Source: Dictyophora rubrovolvata (taxonomy: Eukaryota > Basidiomycota > Agaricomycetes > Phallales > Phallaceae). From it: a stretch of DNA of 64,000 nt. The stretch lies in contig CP114125.1 of NCBI GenBank assembly GCA_029959195.1, forward strand, positions 310,001 to 374,000, written 5' to 3'. The translations under genes were made by a program, and so were the position numbers. Under the pieces are notes generated by a model that worked only from the letters and a program-made list of their open reading frames with translations, searched no databases and was not told the DNA's origin. Position 1 is the stretch's first letter. Each line of letters starts with the position of its first letter. Positions 55,234 to 64,000 of this stretch are shown here, one piece after another.

Positions 55234-57210
55234 GACAGACAAACATAGGTCTTGGCCATTATATATCTATCCTTGGCTTTAGTTTATAGTCTTAGTATAG
55301 TTAACTCGAATTATGACCCACGAATATCGACATGCAAGACAGAAACCGCTTGTGCTTTTCAATCTTAAAGATGGTAACATGATAGTTTACGAGGCACGTT
55401 GAATAATTGGTCAAACATTTGCTGGATAAAATCAAGAAAAGTAGCATAAAGCATCGGGTGAACCGGTGGCTATTTGGAGAGTCAAAAGGAAAGTGACGCA
55501 AGTGACAAGACGTGACTCACGTGAGTCGTTCATCGTGGTCCACATTGCCTCTTGACGGTGACTGAAGTGATAAGGTGAACTTGTTCCGAACGTGTCCCAT
55601 CCCTTTTTCATTTCAGTGGACACACATTTTCACTCTCCATCTTTAACCTGTATCACAAAATTCTCGAATCACTGACGGTCACTGACCCGATTTGCGTCGG
55701 CCCATACCTAAGTGACGGCGGTGTGAAAAAAACACGAATTTAGTATTGTCAACATCGAGCACCTCTTCCCGATTCACTTCTCTCTCTTTCGTCTTATTTC
55801 CATTTCTTCTCAAACCCACCTTCCCTGATAAAATGAACCAAGAACCAATCAATGTGTCATCGGAATATCGGAATCGCGCAATATGAGACTCCTGTTGAGT
55901 AGACTGTAGTTCTGTCTTTTTCCAATATTGTCACTCAGTTGGTCATATTTCAGGTGTTCGAATACCTAAGCTTGTCAATATCAAATTCCAGACAGTCGAG
56001 TTGCGAATTGTACAAGTTGCTGCCCCCCCCATATTATTCTCAGGCTAATATCGCTTCAGCTTTTGGTTTGTTTCAATCGTTCCTCCTAAGCAACGGTTTT
56101 CATTTCGACCCAAAACTGTATATCTACCACCAGCCAAAAGGGGTTATCGTTCCGCAATTGGTCTTTCTGTTTTAAACAAAACTTGAAGCTTGCATAAGTG
56201 GGTGTTCGTCTATCTTTTACTTCAAAGCGTTTAGTAACCAAACGTGACCCCATTTATCACTACTTCCTCACTTCTGTAGCTTGATTCACCAATTGGCTAG
56301 CTTAAGACGATGCGCTGATTTTGAATAGTGACTTTATCGGTCAGCTGGGGTGATCACTGGCGCGGCGCAGCGCACATCTGTCAAGAGAACGGCGGATCAA
56401 GATAAGCCCAGTTACGGACCTTCGACTTTCTACGCCAATTCGCGCCCCACCTGACTCTCCAGGAGATTAAAAAGAAGAGAACGGCTCATAAGAGTTCACA
56501 TGCCTTTTAAACAACATGCTTGGAAGTATGGAACGTACTGCCTAATTGGGAAGAAAGGCTGCGATGTTGAATGGCTGGAGCCCTTACCGATGGATGATCA
56601 ACTCTCCGGTCCCTGAAGGTATTTCTGGGGAGAATTTCTATTTCAAAGGCTACATAATATGACGATAGAATAGTGGAGTAATGGTTTGTGATCGTTGATT
56701 ACACACTTTCTTTAAAAACTCCGTTGCATCATTTTTCGGGGGTACATATTTATGTGAACCATACGGCAGACTAAATTTTTGCAACCATTTGAATTGTGAA
56801 CTTCTTTGACATTTGAAAAAGTGACGTGACTCAAAGTGGTCATGTTACGTTCGCCATTGTCCAAAAGTTCTTAGTGTGTGCCTTAAAGCTGTGAAAATAT
56901 TATAGTTTGGGGGCTTCTCCTACGTTCATGTTTAGGAATCGTTTCGTCCAAATCAAAAACCTGTTGTCCTGAGCCCTGCATAAATGGCGCAAGAATGGGT
57001 ATATATTGTGTGGATATTATTAACCACCATGTGGTGTTTTTTTCTCTGGGCATACTACTAGAAGCTTCAAGCTTCTAATTCGAACAGCTGGCGTATCCTT
57101 GAAGATTCGAGGTGTATTGCTACATTTGAAATAACCCCGAGAAGTAAAGCCTATATAAATAAATTCATTCCAAAAAAGATTATTTGCGTGTATTAATTCA
57201 AGCCAGAAGC
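55234..57210. other. no convincing gene
   Basis: A possible small exon ATG at about 55833 (MNQEPIN) and an open frame at 55939-56175 could not be supported. Short TGACGG/GTGACT repeats occur near 55500-55700. A GAAGCTTCAAGCTTC sequence is at 57061-57075. Confidence 0.35.
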
Positions 57211-57495
57211 ATGACGCAGACGACAGTACATGATGTGAGCAATGTGCTTACGCATGCAAACAAGGTGCAGCATAAGACCCTAACCGCGTTGGATTGCCTT
57301 AGAAACCTTTTTCACTTTAAGATGACAGAGAAGAAGGAACATCTGAACTTATATGGAAAGAACGCGACTAGCTCCAACAGGAAGCTGGCTCCAAAATTAT
57401 GCAATGACATGCGTAAAACATTCCATAAATGGGAAAGTTGCGTCCCGGGCCCCGGATATACTTTGTTTTTACTGAAGCGCGGAGGAAAACGGTAA
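57211..57495 (+). CDS. small basic hypothetical protein, doubtful
   Basis: A 94-codon ATG frame (MTQTTVHDVSNVLTHANKV...) ending at TAA 57493-57495. It is Lys/Asn/His-rich with no recognised domain, signal or paralog. There is no intron and no clear TATA box. It might be a gene, but size and composition do not exclude chance. Confidence 0.3.
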   Translation: MTQTTVHDVSNVLTHANKVQHKTLTALDCLRNLFHFKMTEKKEHLNLYGKNATSSNRKLAPKLCNDMRKTFHKWESCVPGPGYTLFLLKRGGKR

Positions 57496-57698
57496 GTACA
57501 AGCGAATTGTATCTTCACGTGTGCTTAATAAGGACAATATGAAGAATAGAGTTCGATTGCATCGAACATCAGACAGTGGATATGTTCTTTACAACGGGTA
57601 TCAATCCACGGGTCAACATTTGTAACGAATGGCGATTCGACTTACTAACACTTTGATAATCCATTCGGCTGGAGCCAATTGCAAACATCAGACTGCGA

Positions 57699-57705
57699 TA
57701 TAAAA
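57699..57705 (+). promoter_or_regulatory. TATA box of quinone oxidoreductase gene
   Basis: TATAAAA about 90 nt upstream of ATG 57794. Confidence 0.55.
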
Positions 57706-57793
57706 GCCTCCTTAGAAGGTGTTGCGTCTTGACATCTTCTCACATCATTTCCCTTCCGACTTGATTCTGCCTGCAAATACTAGTCCTTCACCA

Positions 57794-58666
57794 ATGGCTC
57801 CAAGAGTGAGGAGATTTGGTTGCATGTTCATTTCGAACTGCTAATGCTCTGTTTGGCAGGTTGCTATCATCATCTACTCGATGTACGGACACATCGCAAC
57901 TTGTATGTCCTGTTTCTGATTTTCTTTTCTAAATCGCGTTTGATGATCTTTCTGTCAACAATAGTGGCGAAATCCGTGAAAGCCGGTGTTGAAGCCGCAG
58001 GCGGTCAAGCTAACATACATCAGTGAGTATAAGCAAACCCTCTGTTGGGTGGGACAGCACCTTCAGAACGAGTATCAACGCTATGTTTCTAGAATTCCTG
58101 AAACTCTTCCGCAAGAAATTTTGGCAAAGATGCACGCTCCTCCCAAGCCCGACTATCCCATTATTGCGCCCAACGACTTGACGGAATATGATGCCTTCAT
58201 TCTCGGCATCCCTACTCGATATGGTAATTTCCCAGCGCAATGGAAGGCATTCTGGGACGCGACGGGTCAGCTTTGGGCCACTGGGGCCTTGCATGGGAAA
58301 TACGCCAGCGTGTTCGTTTCCACTGGCACGCCAGGTGGTGGTCAAGAAACTACCATTTTGCAATCCGTGGGGACCTTGGCACACCACGGAATCAATTTCG
58401 TCCCATTGGGCTACAAGCACACAATGCCAATACTCTCTAACCTTAATGAAGCTCATGGTGGAAGTCCATGGGGCGCTGGTTCCTTTGCTGTACGTCGCAT
58501 CTTCCGTTCTCTACCGTTCTCTACCGAAAGTGTATGGTTTACTGACATGAATTCATCATACTAGGGTATCGATGGCTCTCGTCAACCTAGCCAATTGGAA
58601 CTTGATCTGGCGAAGATCCATGGAGAGCAATTCTACAAGACTGTTTCCAAAGTTAGCTTCGACTGA
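57794..58666 (+). CDS. NAD(P)H:quinone oxidoreductase, type IV (WrbA/Pst2-like flavodoxin fold)
   Basis: FMN-dependent two-electron quinone reductase; such proteins sit in the cytosol or at eisosomes and protect from redox cycling. The start MAPR is followed at once by an intron, then VAIIIYSMYGHIAT (FMN phosphate loop), VAKSVKAGVEAAGGQANIHQ, IPETLPQEILAKMHAPPKPDYP, DAFILGIPTRYGNFPAQWKAFWDATGQLW, ASVFVSTGTPGGGQETT, HGINFVPLGYKH and AHGGSPWGAGSFAG. It ends SRQPSQLELDLAKIHGEQFYKTVSK...FD with TGA 58664-58666. Five exons, all GT-AG; about 205 residues, the normal length. All typical WrbA motifs are present and no break is visible. Confidence 0.95.
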
Positions 58667-59464
58667 CTGAGATGATCGACTTCAAAGGATTCAGAACTAG
58701 TGCCTTTCCCCTGTCATATTTGTATCCACGCGTGTTACATTTGATTAGTGGTAAAAGTATAGACGAAATCAGTATAGATAACGAACTTGATCGACGATAA
58801 GCGACAGGAGAAAGGAGGTTGCCGAGGCTTCGATGTTGACGTTCAATCTTCGATGATGATCATAACAGTGCGAAGAACCAATCCTTGTCTGTCTTTTTAT
58901 CAAGCGTGGGTCATTTTTACCTTATCAAGAAAGCCATAATTCGACACATGAGACACATGGAATAAATCTTCTCCTAAATTAAAGGACCTAGGGACAGCAG
59001 GAAAGCTTTAGTAATTCTTTAGGAACATCAATCAGGATGATAGGCAAACGACGGGAAGAAGAGCCGGGGAAGGTATCTGTAGACGGGTCGTGAACTTCAA
59101 CAGTCTAGATTCACATGAAAAATATTTGATCATGTTTGGGGTTCAAAATCCAGAAATAGACATTCCCTGAGCACACTTACTACATAAGTCTGAGTACTGA
59201 GTGCTTGATTCAGAGTTGTCGCAAAATTGTCATGCTGACAGCGGAGAGGAAAATTCAGCGTCCAATGGAGCAATCAGAATGATGTCACCATCAGTGTGTG
59301 GAAAAATGCAGTTTGGTTTGGGATAAGAGACTAGTAGAATACGACTTTGAGGGGGAAGACGAAAAGACCAAAACTGGTGCTAGATCAAATGTAAATCTAT
59401 AATACCAATGTCGGAAATCTAAACAACATAGGCAAGACCATGAAATGACACCTGACTCGTGCGT
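58667..59464. other. intergenic, possible further remnant
   Basis: Read on minus, 59250-59320 contains HTDGDIILIAPLDAEF and about 59040-59090 contains VEVHDPSTDTFPG and LPIILIDVPKELL. These look like coding scraps of a protein (BTB-like flavour), but frames do not join. Not called as a gene. Confidence 0.3.
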
Positions 59465-59990
59465 TCACGGAACGCCGAGAATCTCCACGAGCTCAACGAC
59501 TCGCATGAATTTGGTGTGACCATCTTCCCTCAGGATATCCCAACGCCACCATTCTTGAGGCCCCGTATCTGCGAGATGTTCAGGGGTAGAGTGGGCGGCT
59601 TCAACTTGTCGTCGCTCTTGTCCATCTCATAGAATGCGATATGTGTGCCGAAAGCACTAACTGCATGAATTTCGGGGATAGATTACTCGTAGGGTTGAAG
59701 GAATCGTATTCGCATCTGTTTATCGGCCTGATCCCTGTTGTACCGCGATGGCAGACACTTCGCCGCCTTGACCTTCACAAAGAATACCGTCGCTGAATTC
59801 TTTGATACAGTCAACAAGATAGTGAAGTCGATCGTTGTGTCTTCCCCACCGACGTTGAGCTGCCCAACAGGAATCGGAGGGCTGATGATATAGCCCCTTA
59901 TGGCCCTCTGAAATTGGGAGAACGCCATTCCAGGCGCCGTAGTATTCGTGCTCGTCCGCGTTATCCGGGACCAATCTGAAAGCCTGGACA
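59465..59990 (-). pseudogene. pseudogene of an uncharacterised agaricomycete protein family
   Basis: On minus, NADEHEYYGAWNGVLPI in one frame is followed in another frame by YIISPPIPVGQ, TIDFTILLTVSKNSATVFFVKVKAAKC and QADKQMRIRFLQ. Then a TAA, then in the same frame EIHAVSAFGTHIAFYEMD, and finally in a third frame QEWWRWDILREDGHTKFMRVVELV. The order (YYG-WN, TIDF, V-FF-VK, QMR-RF, VSAFGT---FY, WD--L-EDG---F--VV) matches a family of unknown function common in mushroom genomes, recalled from general knowledge. At least two shifts and one stop break the frame. Its 5' end overlaps the 5' region of the F-box gene on the other strand. Confidence 0.6.
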
Positions 59991-60046
59991 ACGTAGGGAG
60001 GAGACAGGGCGTGGTGGTTAGGTCATCTATTTCAACTCCGACAGAA

Positions 60047-61696
60047 ATGCCGCGCGGCTTCCTTTCAACTTCATTCATTGTCCGTGCAATGCTTGAGCGT
60101 TTTCCGTACGAGATCTTCAAACGAGTAATACAATTCTCGAATGTCTTCCAGCCATTTTCGCTGTTTGGAAACTTAGCCATAACTTTACCCCCAATCAACG
60201 CCTCGCATGTTTGTCGTTCGTGGAGGACCATACTGCTATCCGATCCAACCATGTGGACATGCATCAGGATCCCACAAATGTCTCCTGATGGGATAAACGA
60301 AATGCTTCATCGGTCCCGGTCTGCCAAGCTGGAACTATATATCGAACCGTTTGATTATTTTTCCCGTCTGGAAGCTTTCAAAGCACACCTATCGAGCGTA
60401 CTGTCTTCCGTTTTCCAAGAAATGCACAGATTTCGGATACTTCGAATAAATATTCCTTTCGAAGGAGTCGCGGATGGTTTATTAGACCAGATTTTTCCAT
60501 ATCTTCAGCAGCCTGCGCCCATGTTACAAACGTTCTGTTTCGATGTGCAAGGAAAAGAAAGGGCAGCGGGGAAGAAATTCCTTCAAACCCTTTTTTCTGG
60601 ACGCGCCCCTAATTTGAGACATGTAAACCTACCCGTTTACGTTGGTTTCCCAAAACTTCGGTCTTCTCCCCTGCTTCGAAATTTGTCCGATTTTCACCTC
60701 GACTTGAGAGTTGAAGCAGCCATTTCCGGCGATATTCTTCTCGATATTCTTGAACTGTCCCCGTGTCTTCGTGTTTTTCGACTGGGATGGGTAAAACCAA
60801 ACCCAACGGTTGTCTTTCCAATATCCTCAGACCGCCAAGTTTGCCTACCGCATCTTCAGCAGCTTGACCTTGCGGGTGATTCTGACCTAGCGAATCTCAT
60901 CCTGGGACATGTTGTTTTTCCCGTCGAGGACGTCTTCTATTCTATTACGTTCGCCGACTTGAACCCTGAAAACTTTGACACAACACCGTTGATGCGGTTC
61001 CTTGCCCGATGTCGTCTCACGTTTTTATCTTTATATCCCCTTCAGGACGAGGTGTTCCTAGAATTCCTCGAACGTTATTCATGCACTGGGTCGAATTCGA
61101 CATTTGCAGCAGGTTACAACAATATTTATAATCCTGCGGAGAACCTCCCCAAGTTTCTGCAAAATTTTGAATTATCAAATATCAAACATTTATGCTTGAT
61201 GTTCGATCGATGGGAATACACGACACTTAGGAGCATTTTTGTCATGTTGGTAAATTTAAATCATCTGCGCGTCTATGACAGTGATAGTGGTCAGTCTCTG
61301 GGGGATTATTCGCTGCGGACATCCTTCTTGAGGGCACTAATACCTCACCATTCAAACCCACCTGCGCAAGCGGGCTTGGACCAAGAGATGGCCGATAAAA
61401 CGCATCCAAACCAGGAAAAAGCATCCGTACAGAGTGAGCTTGGACCCTGGTATACACACCCCTCTGAACACATGTTTCCTTGCCCGTCCCTGTCCAAGTT
61501 GGATATAGACATTGGTGACCCCGAGAAATTGGACGAGCAGTACGCACAGTTGCTTTCTGTATGTTCCTACATCCGACATCAGGCGGGACGCCCGTTCAAA
61601 TCAATAACGATCCGTTGTTCAAAGAAGCATGTAACGGAAGAGGCTATGACGTGGCTCAAGCCTCATCAAGGCTTTCCCGTTACAGTTCAATATTAA
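60047..61696 (+). CDS. F-box domain protein with leucine-rich C-terminal region (copy 2)
   Basis: Single-exon gene, about 549 residues from ATG 60047 (MPRGFLSTSF). The frame is open further up to 59948, but the chosen start gives the same distance to the F-box as in copy 1 (49343). F-box: MLERFPYEIFKRVIQF, then LPPINASHVCRSWRTILLSDPTMWTCIRI. The leucine-rich part has LRHVNLPVY, LSDFHLDLR, LRVFRLGW, LQQLDLAGD, FLSLYPLQ, IKHLCLMFD, LNHLRVYD. The C-terminal end, AGRPFKSITIRCSKK and WLKPHQGFPVTV, parallels copy 1 but stops about 15 residues earlier. It probably acts as an SCF substrate receptor, with unknown target. Complete and likely functional. Confidence 0.87.
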   Translation: MPRGFLSTSFIVRAMLERFPYEIFKRVIQFSNVFQPFSLFGNLAITLPPINASHVCRSWRTILLSDPTMWTCIRIPQMSPDGINEMLHRSRSAKLELYIEPFDYFSRLEAFKAHLSSVLSSVFQEMHRFRILRINIPFEGVADGLLDQIFPYLQQPAPMLQTFCFDVQGKERAAGKKFLQTLFSGRAPNLRHVNLPVYVGFPKLRSSPLLRNLSDFHLDLRVEAAISGDILLDILELSPCLRVFRLGWVKPNPTVVFPISSDRQVCLPHLQQLDLAGDSDLANLILGHVVFPVEDVFYSITFADLNPENFDTTPLMRFLARCRLTFLSLYPLQDEVFLEFLERYSCTGSNSTFAAGYNNIYNPAENLPKFLQNFELSNIKHLCLMFDRWEYTTLRSIFVMLVNLNHLRVYDSDSGQSLGDYSLRTSFLRALIPHHSNPPAQAGLDQEMADKTHPNQEKASVQSELGPWYTHPSEHMFPCPSLSKLDIDIGDPEKLDEQYAQLLSVCSYIRHQAGRPFKSITIRCSKKHVTEEAMTWLKPHQGFPVTVQY

Positions 61697-62111
61697 AAGG
61701 TAAAACATCCATTCAACTGCTGGTCCTGAGTCGTTAAAGAGATTTCAAGCTTGCAACTGTGATTGATGATGTCAGGTCCAATTACTGCCTATAGTCTATG
61801 CTTTAGGCAAATATACAGTGTATGTATGGTGGCACATCTTCAAAACATATGGGGTTTTTTTGTAGAAGCATGTTTGGGCGTAGATCCAAGGCCTTCATTA
61901 TTATCTGTCGTCGAAGCCTGAACTTGAGGTCTTTAGAGCTAGCAGCTGATTACCTCAACCTCAAGCTACGCAAAAGAATATAGACACGAATAGATTCAAC
62001 AACAAGGCATGTGACTCAGCCATACAAAAATTCCAAAAAAAAGATACAGGACACAACAAGAAGGTCGTGCTACTACTACTTAGCTCTGTCATCAACAATA
62101 TCGCCGCATAA
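61697..62111. other. AT-rich convergent intergenic region
   Basis: Between convergent stop codons. Nothing recognised. Confidence 0.5.
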
Positions 62112-62914
62112 CTATTCCACCAACTCCCAGGTCCACCCAGAGCTTCCGTCCTCTACATTGTTCAACGCCCCATTCACTTGGCTATAGCCAATATTCCTCT
62201 TAAAGTCGCCAAACAAGAACTGGTGGGCATTATTACCAGCAACTAAATCACCGGCACTGTCAAGATTGACAGACAGGTTTGTGCGCTCGATTTCAATCGT
62301 GATCTGGTCAGTTCCAATGAGCACTTTCCCTGCCGTAGAGGCTTGTACGGCAGTGATGCGGAAACGGGTGCGTCCAGTACTGGAAATAGTGACGTTGTTG
62401 TACTGATTGGTTTGGTTGTAGTACCAGTAGAGGGTAGGGTCAGCGGTTGAGCGAATGAAGAACCTACGAAGTATTAGAAAGTCAATCTTAAGCCTTGCCA
62501 GTAATTTATAAATGCCCCACCAGTTTCCACTGATTGCGTTTGCTACATTCAGGCTTGGCACAATGGGAAGACCTCTCCCGCCCCTGTCGTCAATCAACGT
62601 CATAAAGAATCGCCCTCTAAAACTAGGGGCAAAACTCTGGGTTCTAGCATCTGTGAAAAAGTTGAGGACGTTGAGAGAACCCGGGGTATGCGTGTAGGAT
62701 TGTGGGTTGATACGCGTGAAGAAGGAAGCAATGTTGGGCGTGTCTGAGATAGCACGCTACCATTGATCGGCGACACTGGAATCAGGGAAAGTGAGCACAA
62801 CGCGGTAAGTGGCGTCGTCTTGAATCTGGGGGAAAATGTTAGAGGAAATTGTTTTTGAAGGGGAATAGGTGGAATGTGACTGACGCTGCTGCAATATGCT
62901 TGGAAGACGGTCAT
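62112..62914 (-). pseudogene. hypothetical protein gene with one in-frame TAG
   Basis: Three exons on minus. Exon 1 from ATG 62914 (MTVFQAYCSS) joins at a GTCAGT donor to IQDDATYRVVLTFPDSSVADQW, where the next codon is TAG (62757-62759). The frame then continues without break as RAISDTPNIASFFTRINPQSYTHT, RGRFFMTLIDDRGGRGLPIVPSLNVANAISGNW. After a GT-AG intron it continues FFIRSTADPTLYWYYN, RTRFRITAVQ, VLIGTDQITIEI, to WTWELVE and the stop at 62112. The long intact frame on both sides of the TAG suggests a recent nonsense change (TGG to TAG would fit) or a base error. A 33-nt in-frame GT-AG interval would also skip it but is too short for a normal intron. Family not named; such proteins are common in mushrooms. 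TATA box at 63019-63025. Confidence 0.6.
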
Positions 62915-64000
62915 GGTTGGGTTTAGTGGTAAACTTTAAAGATGCTCGGTGATCTGTTTGGTAGACTCGAGTGGAGATTCACTTGTGGGTCTGACTTTTC
63001 CGTGAACGAAGCTGCTCATTTTATACTATTTTTTCCCCTAGGAGACTTCATGATGTAGAACCTTGATTTGCAACTGCGCTTACAAATTTAAGCGTTGGAT
63101 TGACACACGTTCGAGGTACAGTACATGAGGGGGATGGAATACATGTCAACAGAAAAAGGTCAGGAGAACACACGCATTGTTGAGAAAAAGCGGGGGATTC
63201 GTGTATCCGTTGTTCGATATATATTTGACTCAACTATGACTTGACATGCACTGACTTTGCTTGACTTCATTCACATGGTGATTGTCCTTTTTCCAGGCCC
63301 AACAAAATAACTTTGGTCACCGACGGTATGAATTGAATTACCGGACAAAGATGTGCAAGTAAAGAGGGAAAGGCCCTTACATCGACCATTCAAAGGCTAT
63401 ATATAGTCGTGGCAGCGATGTAAACTTCAATGAATGTGCTGTGCTGAATTATTGCACGCGGGCTCGTCACAAGACCATGAGCGAGGCTCGAACGTCAGGA
63501 TAATAATAGAACTGCCTTTACAGATGACTTTGTCCCACCATTTCAATATAGGCAACCGAATTTCACGGACGTTCCTTTGCTCGTGAGTCATCGTATGTAA
63601 AATGTTCGTTCATAGTAGGTAGTATATTGACTCATCTCAAATATTATATGACACCGAAGCTTGAGTGAGTGTTAGAGCCTGAGGTATCACGATCAAGTTA
63701 TACATAGCGGAGAACACCATGCGATCATGAAAGCATACGTAAATGCATTTCTCCTCCTGGCTAGGTGTGTTCTATGTGCTGGACCTTGTCCAAATACCAT
63801 AGTCACTATAGGTACTCCATATTAAAAAAAGCAACGACCTCTTTTTCTTCTTCGGCGGACATGTTTGCATATCGTCTGTTTAATACGGAACGACATAAAT
63901 AATCGAGTAAGATCTCGATGCGGCAAGTTGGTACTTTTACTACATATCAGCGGAAAAAAAATTGCACCTTTTCCCAGTAGTCGCGTCAACGGTAGCGATA
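62915..64000. other. upstream region of the 62 kb gene, no further gene
   Basis: TTTTATA (TATAAAA on minus) at 63019-63025 lies about 105 nt before ATG 62914. The rest to the window end shows only short frames. Confidence 0.45.

Noticed and set aside
58010-58456. 148-codon minus frame
   Set aside because: Antisense of the quinone oxidoreductase exon.
59683-60264. 193-codon minus frame opposite the F-box gene
   Set aside because: Its first half is the antisense of the F-box coding region. Only the part below about 59990 has its own protein similarity, and that is broken.

Overview
The window is nuclear DNA of a filamentous basidiomycete, most likely a mushroom-forming agaricomycete. Genes are split by many short GT-AG introns (mostly 45-80 nt). 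Several families are typical of that group: DUF6533 membrane protein, aegerolysins, PLAC8 Cys-rich proteins, F-box proteins with an HVCRSWR...LLSDPTMW signature, DUF2264 and DUF1275. I saw no rRNA, tRNA, CRISPR or intact transposon. Species cannot be named from this sequence.

Left part (1-32 kb) is ordinary gene space. S-adenosylhomocysteine hydrolase (2484-4382, -) is divergent from a Som1-like mitochondrial protein (4589-4874, +). Two unrecognised small proteins follow, then a dead F-box copy (about 8.4-9.1 kb), a DUF2264 protein (10.3-12.5 kb), a small Cys/coiled-coil protein, a P-loop sulfotransferase-like protein (14.2-15.1 kb), a long disordered acidic protein (17.0-18.7 kb) and a maltose/galactoside O-acetyltransferase-type enzyme (19.8-21.1 kb). 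Three PLAC8 paralogs lie at 22.5, 23.6 and 27.7 kb. Then come an Hsp20 gene (28.7-29.2 kb) and class II fructose-bisphosphate aldolase (30.2-31.9 kb).

Middle part (33-51 kb) is a duplicated accessory island. It holds two DUF1275 membrane proteins (33.2, 42.7 kb), a second Hsp20 (35.2 kb), two intact aegerolysins (37.1, 50.4 kb), and two copies of an uncharacterised disordered protein starting with a DYYSDDTPLWAYE motif (38.4, 45.8 kb). Dead remnants of aegerolysin (36.0, 36.7, 40.2, 44.2, 49.5, 49.95 kb) and F-box genes (44.8 kb) lie between them. The two intact aegerolysins sit on a roughly 1.3 kb DNA duplication in which the non-coding upstream is about as conserved as the genes. The layout reads as repeated local duplication followed by decay.

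Right part (51-64 kb) contains a dead M20-peptidase fragment, an AT-rich DUF6533 membrane protein (52.6-54.3 kb), a reading frame interrupted by one TGA (54.8-55.2 kb), a WrbA-type NAD(P)H:quinone oxidoreductase (57.8-58.7 kb), a pseudogene of a lineage-specific family (59.5-60.0 kb), a full-length F-box protein (60.0-61.7 kb) and a gene with one premature TAG (62.1-62.9 kb).

Points most worth attention: a 6-nt microexon in aldolase and a 7-nt microexon in the acetyltransferase, each required to restore family-conserved residues; aegerolysin genes in which the last intron sits directly before the stop codon, so that its acceptor AG belongs to an alternative in-frame TAG; and the paired cassette with the uncharacterised DYYSDD protein. 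All gene models are hand-spliced from the sequence and not supported by transcript data here.
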